Of a stretch of DNA of 48,653 bases, positions 42,221 through 48,653 are shown piece by piece. Both the position numbers and the translations under genes were made by a program. Position 1 is the first letter of the stretch. The number at the start of each line of letters is the position of its first letter. This DNA is from an uncultured Gammaproteobacteria bacterium (lineage in GTDB: Bacteria > Pseudomonadota > Gammaproteobacteria > HyVt-429): positions 1-48,653 of the forward strand of contig CAMYOD010000067.1 of the NCBI GenBank assembly GCA_947259975.1, written 5' to 3'. The notes below the pieces were generated by a model, which was not told the DNA's origin, did not search any database, and worked only from the letters and a program-made list of their open reading frames with translations.

Positions 42221-44284
42221 GTGGCGCAATCCGTGACCGCCCTGAAAGGGGTCGGGCCCAAGGTGGCGGAAAAGCTTGCGCGTCTCGGCTTGCGTTCCGT
42301 GCAGGACGTTTTGTTTCATCTTCCGTTTCGCTACCAGGACCGCTCGCATACCGCACCCATCGGCAGCCTCGCGCCGGGACGCGAAGTCGTTATCACCGGT
42401 CGCATCGAGCTAACGGAAATCGCCTACGGTCGCCGTCGTAGTCTGCTCAGCCGCATCAGTGACGGGACCGGCAGCCTTACCCTGCGCTTTTTTCATTTTT
42501 CCGCCGCGCAACAGGCGAACCTGCGCCGCGGACGTTGGATCCGCTGCTTCGGTACCGCGCGCCCCGGGCGCGGGACCCTGGAGATGATTCATCCGGAATA
42601 CGAAGTCTTCGACGAGGAACCCGATTTCGCGCCGGCACCTTACCTGACGCCGGTGTATTCGACTACCGAGGGCCTGCATCAATTGAGTCTGCGGCGCCTG
42701 ACCGGCGAGGCCCTGGCGCATCATCTCGACAGCCTGCAGGAGTGGCTGCCGGACACGGTGCGCGCCGAACTCGAACTGCCGTCCCTGCGCGAGGCGGTCA
42801 GCTACGTGCATGCGCCGCCGGCGGACGCGACCACGGAGGAGCTCGCAGCGGGGCGCCATCCGGCACAACAACGCCTCGCCTTCGAGGAACTGCTGGCGCA
42901 TCATTTGAGTCTGCGGCGACTGCGCGCGCGCCGGCAACCCGACAGCGCGCCGGCCATGGATGGGCCCGGCGAACTGAGCGCCGCCTTCCTGGCGGGCCTG
43001 CCGTTTCAATTGACCGGCGCGCAGGCGCGGGTACTCGCCGAGATTCAAGCGGACCTGGCCGGCGGCATGCCCATGCAACGCTTGATCCAGGGCGACGTCG
43101 GATCCGGTAAAACCGTGGTGGCCGCGGCCGCCGCGTTACAGGCAGTCGCCGCGGGTTATCAGGTCGCGGTCATGGCGCCAACGGAAATCCTTGCCGAGCA
43201 GCATATGCAAAACTTTACCAGTTGGCTGGCGCCACTGGACGTGACCGTGACCTGGCTGGCGGGCAAACTGACCGCGGCGGCCCGACGCCGGGTGCTTGCA
43301 TCGGTGGCCGCGGGCGAGGCACAGGTGGTGGTCGGTACCCACGCTCTGTTCCAGGAAACGGTGAAGTTTGCCCACCTGGGTTTTGTGATCATCGATGAGC
43401 AACATCGCTTCGGTGTGCATCAGCGGCTGTCCCTGCGTGAAAAAGGCCGCCACGATGGACGTGAGCCACACCAACTCATCATGACCGCGACGCCGATCCC
43501 GCGCACCCTGGCGATGACCTTTTATGCCGACCTCGACCTGTCGACCATCGACGAGCTGCCACCGGGGCGCACGCCGGTGGAGACCATCGTGTTGGCCGAG
43601 GGCCGGCGCAGCGATGTTCTGCAGCGGGTCAGCGCCGCTTGTCAGGAGGGACGTCAGGCCTATTGGGTATGCCCGCTGATCGAGGAATCCGAGTCGTTGC
43701 AGGCGCAGGCGGCGACGGAAACCGAGGCGGCATTGCGCGAGGCGTTTTCGGAATTGGCCATCGGTCTGGTGCACGGGCGCATGAAATCGGCGGACAAGGA
43801 GAACGTCATGCGCCGGTTCAAGGCCGATGAAATCAAGCTGCTGGTCGCGACCACGGTGATCGAGGTCGGTGTCGATGTGCCCAACGCCAGCCTGATGGTG
43901 ATCGAAAACTCCGAACGTCTGGGTCTGTCGCAATTACATCAATTGCGCGGCCGCGTCGGGCGCGGCGCGCAATGCAGCACCTGTGTCTTAATGTATCATC
44001 CGCCGCTGTCGGAAACGGCGCATACGCGCCTGGCGACCATGCGCGAGACCAATGACGGATTCGCCATTGCACGCAAGGATCTGGAGTTGCGCGGGCCCGG
44101 CGAATTACTTGGCACACGGCAGACCGGCGACCAGTTGTTTCGCATCGCCGATCTCGTGCGTGACCAGAAATTATTGCCGCGGGTGGAAAAGGCGGCAGGC
44201 ATCCTGTTGCAGGCGTTTCCGGATCGCGTCGAGTCGATCATTCGTCGCTGGCTCGGTGCGCGGGAACACTACGGTGACGTGTGA
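42221..44284 (+). CDS. recG: ATP-dependent DNA helicase RecG
   Basis: The 687-residue helicase remodels stalled replication forks and recombination intermediates. It has the N-terminal wedge/OB domain (about 60-150), then the helicase motifs: LIQGDVGSGKT (Walker A), FVIIDEQHRFGV (DExH-like DEQH box), TATPIPRTL, and in the second RecA domain GLVHGRMKSADKE, and LHQLRGRVGRG. It starts at GTG. It is the last gene of the conserved gmk-rpoZ-spoT-ridA-recG order. Confidence 0.96.
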   Translation: MAQSVTALKGVGPKVAEKLARLGLRSVQDVLFHLPFRYQDRSHTAPIGSLAPGREVVITGRIELTEIAYGRRRSLLSRISDGTGSLTLRFFHFSAAQQANLRRGRWIRCFGTARPGRGTLEMIHPEYEVFDEEPDFAPAPYLTPVYSTTEGLHQLSLRRLTGEALAHHLDSLQEWLPDTVRAELELPSLREAVSYVHAPPADATTEELAAGRHPAQQRLAFEELLAHHLSLRRLRARRQPDSAPAMDGPGELSAAFLAGLPFQLTGAQARVLAEIQADLAGGMPMQRLIQGDVGSGKTVVAAAAALQAVAAGYQVAVMAPTEILAEQHMQNFTSWLAPLDVTVTWLAGKLTAAARRRVLASVAAGEAQVVVGTHALFQETVKFAHLGFVIIDEQHRFGVHQRLSLREKGRHDGREPHQLIMTATPIPRTLAMTFYADLDLSTIDELPPGRTPVETIVLAEGRRSDVLQRVSAACQEGRQAYWVCPLIEESESLQAQAATETEAALREAFSELAIGLVHGRMKSADKENVMRRFKADEIKLLVATTVIEVGVDVPNASLMVIENSERLGLSQLHQLRGRVGRGAQCSTCVLMYHPPLSETAHTRLATMRETNDGFAIARKDLELRGPGELLGTRQTGDQLFRIADLVRDQKLLPRVEKAAGILLQAFPDRVESIIRRWLGAREHYGDV

Positions 44285-44312
44285 CATGACACTCCTTTGA
44301 GTCACTGCACTT

Positions 44313-45194
44313 ATGACCCTGATTGATCGTCTGTACGAATATTATCTGCTGATGCGCATGGATCGGCCCATCGGCACCTTCCTGTTGCTGTGGCCGGCGC
44401 TGTGGGCCCTGTGGGTCGCCGGCGCCGGGCGGCCGCAGGCATTGGTGTTAGCGGTGTTCATACTCGGTGTGTTTCTCATGCGCTCGGCGGGTTGCGTGGT
44501 CAACGATCTCGCCGACCGGCAATTCGATCCGCATGTGGCGCGCACCCGGGAGCGACCGATTGCGGCCGGGCGGGTGTCGCCGCGCGAGGCCGTGGCGTTG
44601 TTCGTGGTGTTGTGTTTCGCGGCCCTGGCGCTGGTGTTGCTGTTGAATCGTTTGACGGTATTGCTGTCGTTTGTCGCGGTGGTCCTGGCCGCCTCCTATC
44701 CCTTCATGAAACGCTACACGCATCTGCCCCAGTTCTACCTCGGGCTCGCCTTCGGCTGGAGTGTGCCCATGGCCTTCGCGGCCCAGACCGGCGCCGTGCC
44801 GGCGGTGGCCTGGGTGCTGATGTTTGCCAACATGTTCTGGGCCGTGGCCTATGACACCATGTACGCGATGGTGGATCGGGAAGACGACCTGGCGGTCGGG
44901 ATCAAGTCGACCGCCATCCTGTTCGGCCGCTATGACCGGCTCATGGTGGGCATCATGCAGGCCCTGACTCTAGCCCTGCTGCTGGTCGTGGGCTGGACTC
45001 AGGCGCTCGGGCCTTACTACTACGCCATGCTCGCAGTGGCCGCCGTGCTGGCGGTGTATCAGCAGGCGTTGATCCGACGGCGCGAAGCGGACAAATGCTT
45101 GCGCGCGTTCCTCAACAATGCCTGGTTCGGTGCCGCGGTGTTCGTGGGTATGGTGCTGCACTATCTCGATAGCGGCGCGGCCGCGCCCGTCTAG
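44313..45194 (+). CDS. ubiA: 4-hydroxybenzoate octaprenyltransferase
   Basis: The 293-residue membrane enzyme attaches the polyprenyl tail to 4-hydroxybenzoate in ubiquinone synthesis. It has about eight membrane helices and both aspartate-rich motifs, [19 protein letters not shown] and [17 protein letters not shown]. Length is normal. ubiC, the usual partner, is not in the window. It begins 28 bases after recG and may be read through from it. Confidence 0.95.
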   Translation: MTLIDRLYEYYLLMRMDRPIGTFLLLWPALWALWVAGAGRPQALVLAVFILGVFLMRSAGCVVNDLADRQFDPHVARTRERPIAAGRVSPREAVALFVVLCFAALALVLLLNRLTVLLSFVAVVLAASYPFMKRYTHLPQFYLGLAFGWSVPMAFAAQTGAVPAVAWVLMFANMFWAVAYDTMYAMVDREDDLAVGIKSTAILFGRYDRLMVGIMQALTLALLLVVGWTQALGPYYYAMLAVAAVLAVYQQALIRRREADKCLRAFLNNAWFGAAVFVGMVLHYLDSGAAAPV

Positions 45195-45277
45195 TCGGCC
45201 AGGCTGCGCGTGGCAGCGGCTCGGGATAACGGTTATCCTACGGCTCGACCCGCGGTTGAATAAGAAAGGAGCCAAGC

Positions 45278-45907
45278 ATGCGCACAATCCTGGTGGTCAA
45301 CGCGAAGGGCGGCTGTGGCAAAACCACCATCGCGACCAATCTCGCGAGCTGTTATGCAGTCAACGGTGCCAAGACCGTGCTGGTGGATTACGATCCGCAG
45401 AAATCCAGCCTCGAGTGGCTCGCGCAGCGGCCCGACTGGCGCCCGCCGATACACGGTATCGCCGGCTTCGAGGGTCCGGTGCGCTACCCCAGCGGTACCG
45501 ACCGCGTCATTATCGATTCCCCGGCCCGGATCGAGAGTAGCGAGGAGACGAATCTGGTGCGGCGCTCGGATATCATCATCGTACCGGTGTTGCCGTCGCC
45601 CATCGACATTCGCGCTGCCTCCCATTTTATTGGTGAACTTCTGACCCGCGGCAAGATCCGCCAGCACAAGACCGAGGTGGCGGTGATCGCGAACCGCGTA
45701 CGCGAAAACACGATCGTCTATCACAAGCTGGAAAAGTTTCTCAAGAGCCTCGACATTCCTTTCGTCACGCACCTGCGCGATACGCAGAATTACATCCGCG
45801 CCGCCGATAAAGGGATCGGAATTTTCGAGATGGCGCCGTCGGCGGTGGAGCAAGACCTCAAGCAGTGGCGAAAACTGACCAAGTGGGTGGAACTCACCAA
45901 CCGTTAG
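45278..45907 (+). CDS. orphan ParA-family ATPase
   Basis: The 209-residue protein has the deviant Walker A of ParA/MinD proteins, NAKGGCGKTTIATNL (about 8-22), and a VIIDSPAR strand for Walker B. It has no N-terminal HTH and no parB neighbour, so it is not the chromosome-partitioning pair. Short ParAs of this kind position other cargos, such as chemotaxis clusters or carboxysomes, but no cargo gene is near. It has a clear AAGAAAGGAG ribosome site and converges on the AmmeMemoRadiSam genes. Confidence 0.85.
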   Translation: MRTILVVNAKGGCGKTTIATNLASCYAVNGAKTVLVDYDPQKSSLEWLAQRPDWRPPIHGIAGFEGPVRYPSGTDRVIIDSPARIESSEETNLVRRSDIIIVPVLPSPIDIRAASHFIGELLTRGKIRQHKTEVAVIANRVRENTIVYHKLEKFLKSLDIPFVTHLRDTQNYIRAADKGIGIFEMAPSAVEQDLKQWRKLTKWVELTNR

Positions 45908-45920
45908 ATCCAGGCTGCGC

Positions 45921-46520
45921 CTACCACGATTCCGTGGTGTAGCGCTCAAAGCACAGCGACGCCGACCAATAGTCCGGCGGCAGGCCGGCCTTGAGCTTGA
46001 GGTGGGTCAGAAATTCGCGCACGTCATGTATCGTCTCCCATACCGACGGCAGGAAGGTGCCGCGTCGCCGGCCGTCGATCAACACCAACCCATCGATCCC
46101 GGGCCGCAGCTGATCCAGCAGGTCATCCTCGGAGTCGCACGCAATCGCCTCGCGCGGCGAGAGCACCGAAATGTGAATGTGCAGACCGGGTAACTCCGCC
46201 GTCTGCACACCGGGAAAACGCGGATCCTCGAACGCGGCGGCGTAGGCGTTGTGAATAACGTCTTCAAACAACGGCCGTATTGCCTCGATGCTGCCGATGC
46301 AACCGCGCAGGTCGGCGTCCGGCGTGCGCAGGGTCACGAAGCTGCCGCGCACAACGCGGACCGCCGCGCCGGCCTCTACCGTGTGCGCCGGCAGTGGGAC
46401 GCCGCTTTCGAGGCCGTGGGCGATGGAGCGGCGCGCCAGGTCGGTGAGCCAGACCTTATCGTCGGGTCGCAGGCCGTTGATCGAAGCCACCGCCGCATCA
46501 GTAGAAGAGATAGGCACCAT
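45921..46520 (-). CDS. amrA: AmmeMemoRadiSam system protein A (AMMECR1-like)
   Basis: The 199-residue protein is an AMMECR1-domain protein, recognised by LRGCIGSIEAIRPL and HIHISVLSPREAI and the C-terminal FLTHLKLKAGLPPDYW. It is one of three genes of the AmmeMemoRadiSam set, whose reaction is not established to my knowledge. The ATG at 46520 lies inside the end of the Memo gene (23-base overlap), so the two are coupled. An upstream start at 46574 is less likely. Confidence 0.88.
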   Translation of the reverse strand: MVPISSTDAAVASINGLRPDDKVWLTDLARRSIAHGLESGVPLPAHTVEAGAAVRVVRGSFVTLRTPDADLRGCIGSIEAIRPLFEDVIHNAYAAAFEDPRFPGVQTAELPGLHIHISVLSPREAIACDSEDDLLDQLRPGIDGLVLIDGRRRGTFLPSVWETIHDVREFLTHLKLKAGLPPDYWSASLCFERYTTESW

Positions 46521-47286
46521 AACCCACCACCTGATCGCGGGGTCCGGCGGTATCGCCGGAGTTGCGCAGGTCAACGGTCTTGGCCTTAAGGCCGTGGCGG
46601 CGTGCCGCCAGCATCAGGCCGCACACCGGTATGCGGCCGCAGGCCTGTTCCTGATCCAGCGCCGCCGGATCCAGATCTTCGATGGCGTCGGAGGCCGCGC
46701 GGTCCATGGCCGTGGCGGTGTCGTAGTCGTGATAGTGACTCAGATCCGAGCTGATGACGATCAGGGTCTCCGTGCCGCCCCACAGATTCTCCAGCACCTG
46801 CGTGACTTCCTCCGGTTGCGCATCACCGACCACCAGCGGAATCAACTCGAAGTCACCCAGGGCCTCGAGCAGAAACGGCAGGTGCACCTCCAGGCTATGC
46901 TCCGGTGCGTGCGCGGCATCGATCGCAGTCACAAACGGAAACGCCGCGATCAACGCGTCGATCGCCCCACACGCCAGTTGAATCTCACCCAGCGGGGTGG
47001 CAAAGGCCTGTGCGGTACTCGCGGCCAGCCCACGCACGTAGACCCGATGCGCCGGGCCCAGCAACACCACCCGGGTCACCGTGTCACGCAGGGACTGCAA
47101 CGGCGCGTAGGCGGACCCGGCGATGGGCCCGGAATAGATGTAACCGGCGTGGGGCGCGATGATCGCCTTCGGCGGTGGTTGCTCGGCCGTCGCCGCGGCA
47201 ATGAACTCGCGCACCTGGGCCGCCAGGGTCGCGGGCTCCGCCGGGTAGAACATCCCGGCCACGGCGGTTGGACGTACTTTGGTCAT
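46498..47286 (-). CDS. amrB: AmmeMemoRadiSam system protein B (Memo-like)
   Basis: The 262-residue protein is a Memo-family protein, related in fold to non-haem iron dioxygenases. It begins VRPTAVAGMFYPAEPATL, and the putative metal site residues are in PHAGYIYSG and in HSLEVHLPFL. The ATG at 47286 is chosen over 47322, whose extension adds unconserved residues. It overlaps the AMMECR1 gene and is divergent from the radical SAM gene, 139 bases away. Confidence 0.9.
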   Translation of the reverse strand: MTKVRPTAVAGMFYPAEPATLAAQVREFIAAATAEQPPPKAIIAPHAGYIYSGPIAGSAYAPLQSLRDTVTRVVLLGPAHRVYVRGLAASTAQAFATPLGEIQLACGAIDALIAAFPFVTAIDAAHAPEHSLEVHLPFLLEALGDFELIPLVVGDAQPEEVTQVLENLWGGTETLIVISSDLSHYHDYDTATAMDRAASDAIEDLDPAALDQEQACGRIPVCGLMLAARRHGLKAKTVDLRNSGDTAGPRDQVVGYGAYLFY

Positions 47287-47425
47287 GGGCATCTCCGGCG
47301 ACAAGTCGCCACTTAGTCTCACAAATACTCCCCGCAGAGGTCTAAATCAAGCGATTAGGTCATTGCATTCCGTGCGCCGCGGCCGCATCGTATAAACAGT
47401 AACGAACACCCGTGCAGGGGGCGTC

Positions 47426-48511
47426 ATGAGCGTCACCGAAAGCAGTTATCCGACCCATTACTGGCATGTCCTCGATGACGGCCGTGTCCAGTGCGACATG
47501 TGCCCGCGCTTCTGCAAACTGCGCGAGGGACAACGGGGGCTGTGTTTCGTGCGCATGCGCCAGAACGACGCCATCGTGCTCACCACCTACGGCCGTTCCA
47601 GTGGCTTCTGCATCGATCCCATCGAAAAGAAACCGCTCAATCATTTTCTGCCCGGCACCAGCATCATGTCCTTCGGCACCGCCGGCTGTAATCTGGCCTG
47701 TAAATTCTGTCAGAACTGGGATATCAGCAAGTCGCGGGAAACCGACACGTTGGCAGATCAGGCGTCACCCGAGCGCATCGCCCAGGTCGCCCAGGACTAC
47801 GGCTGCCGCAGCGTCGCCTATACCTACAACGACCCGGTGATTTTCCACGAGTACGCCATCGATATCGCCAAGGCCTGTCGGGAGTTCGACATCAAGAGCG
47901 TGGCAGTGTCCGCGGGTTATGTCTGCCCCGCGCCGCGCAGAGAATTCTACTCTTACATGGACGCGGTTAATGTGGACCTGAAGGCGTTTACGGATGAATT
48001 CTACAAGAACATCTGCGGCGGCCACCTGCAGCCGGTGCTGGAGACTCTGGAATACCTCAAACACGAAACCGACGTTTGGTTCGAGACGACGACCCTGTTG
48101 ATTCCCGGGGAGAACGATTCGGATGCGGAAATCGATGAAATGACCAAATGGGTGGTGGAAAAGCTTGGCCCCGACGTGCCCATGCACTTCACCGCGTTTC
48201 ATCCGGACTGGAAGATGCTGGATCATCCGCCGACGCCGCCGGCGACCCTGACCCGAGCGCGCAAGATCGCCGTGGACAACGGCGTGCGTTATGCCTACAC
48301 CGGCAATGTGCACGACGAGGCCGGCGAGAGCACCTACTGTCACAGCTGCGGTCAGAAGCTGATCGGCCGCGACTGGTACGAGCTGGGCGTCTGGAACCTG
48401 GATGCACAGGGCAAGTGCAACCAATGCGGCACCCCGTGCGCCGGCGTGTTCGAGGCCAAACCCGGGGATTGGGGCGCGCGCCGCCTGCCGGTGCGTATGG
48501 CCGCGGTGTAG
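47426..48511 (+). CDS. amrS: AmmeMemoRadiSam system radical SAM enzyme
   Basis: The 361-residue radical SAM protein has the cluster motif CNLACKFC in TAGCNLACKFCQNWD (C89, C93, C96 approximately). It has an extra N-terminal cysteine set (CDMCPRFCKL...GLCFVR), as in pyruvate formate-lyase-activating-enzyme-like members, and a C-terminal zinc ribbon, CHSCG and CNQCG. It completes the AMMECR1-Memo-radical SAM trio. Its substrate is not known to me; activation of a glycyl radical or other protein is the usual guess. Confidence 0.92.
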   Translation: MSVTESSYPTHYWHVLDDGRVQCDMCPRFCKLREGQRGLCFVRMRQNDAIVLTTYGRSSGFCIDPIEKKPLNHFLPGTSIMSFGTAGCNLACKFCQNWDISKSRETDTLADQASPERIAQVAQDYGCRSVAYTYNDPVIFHEYAIDIAKACREFDIKSVAVSAGYVCPAPRREFYSYMDAVNVDLKAFTDEFYKNICGGHLQPVLETLEYLKHETDVWFETTTLLIPGENDSDAEIDEMTKWVVEKLGPDVPMHFTAFHPDWKMLDHPPTPPATLTRARKIAVDNGVRYAYTGNVHDEAGESTYCHSCGQKLIGRDWYELGVWNLDAQGKCNQCGTPCAGVFEAKPGDWGARRLPVRMAAV

Positions 48512-48529
48512 GGTCGGCACCCTAAACTT

Positions 48530-48653
48530 CTAGCGTTTACGCAGCACCGCGATGTCCTGATGGTTGCCCACGGCGCCGGGCAGGATGTCGAGGATCTCGA
48601 AGTACTCCGACCAGCGCTGGCGCACGTAATCCGCGGTATGAAAAACCCGCCGG
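48530..48653 (-). CDS. methyltransferase-like protein, C-terminal fragment
   Basis: The window edge cuts this gene; only the last 40 codons are present, ending at TAG (48530-48532). The translation includes VFHTADYVRQRW, EYFEILDILPGA and QDIAVLRKR, which resembles the end of class I SAM-dependent methyltransferases, where a final strand reads QDxxVLRK. The call rests on this short tail only. It converges on the radical SAM gene. Confidence 0.45.
   Translation of the reverse strand, partial: RRVFHTADYVRQRWSEYFEILDILPGAVGNHQDIAVLRKR

Noticed and set aside
1..48653. tRNA, rRNA or CRISPR features
   Set aside because: No T-loop GGTTCRA pattern with a matching cloverleaf, no rRNA-like stretch, and no regularly spaced direct repeats were found by eye; a covariance-model search would settle it.

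Overview
This window is a dense chromosomal segment of a GC-rich, Gram-negative gammaproteobacterium. The evidence is the arrangement of core genes. One block is gpmI-envC-ctpA followed by rhodanese-grxC-secB-gpsA and trmL. Another is rdgB-rph ... yicC-gmk-rpoZ-spoT-ridA-recG-ubiA. Both resemble the orders seen in Escherichia coli and in sulfur-oxidising Chromatiales-type gammaproteobacteria. Lipobox lipoproteins and a PomA/PomB-type (sodium) flagellar stator fit a motile, didermic cell. No rRNA, tRNA, CRISPR array, complete insertion sequence or prophage was seen.

Layout. 1-1446: a looser stretch with three small unknown membrane proteins. 1513-4376: small single genes (DM13, SnoaL-like, TfoX N-domain, DUF3784-like, a shikimate-kinase-like protein, TspO). 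4380-9658 (minus): GNAT, DJ-1, then the ctpA-envC-gpmI operon, which faces an ArsR regulator across an AT-rich palindrome. 10270-12603 (plus): rhodanese, glutaredoxin, SecB, GpsA. 12780-16218 (minus): TrmL, HemJ, a TlpA-like thioredoxin, DUF4126 and HemW, with a perfect 25-bp inverted repeat between trmL and hemJ. 16219-16800: non-coding, holding a nested palindromic element. 16801-21423: Yip1, hydroxyacid dehydrogenase, ThrH, Hsp15, redoxin and PilZ genes. 21440-23316: pomAB behind a good sigma-28 promoter match. 23606-27823: an exported protein built of four exact 60-residue repeats, then a run of three lipoproteins (M48 protease, LEA-type, patatin). 27920-33921: membrane and small hypothetical proteins, BrkB, a thioredoxin-HEAT fusion, an SDR, a zinc-ribbon regulator and a tandem Usp. 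33918-37306 (minus): rdgB, rph and a coupled PP2C phosphatase/Ser-Thr kinase pair. 37501-45907: a damaged yicC, then gmk, rpoZ (long acidic tail), spoT, ridA, recG, ubiA and an orphan ParA. 45921-48511: the AmmeMemoRadiSam trio. The right edge cuts a methyltransferase-like gene.

How the genes work together. Most are housekeeping: glycolysis, cell-division peptidoglycan remodelling, protein export, phospholipid precursor supply, ppGpp metabolism, nucleotide hygiene, haem and ubiquinone synthesis. The most distinctive items are the four-repeat cysteine protein, the yicC lesion, the omega subunit with a basic-residue-free acidic tail, the kinase/phosphatase pair, and a family of short palindromes (13.3, 16.4 and 28.9 kb) that look like non-autonomous REP-type or MITE-type elements. 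I found no clear new multi-gene system; the repeat protein is the best candidate for undescribed biology.
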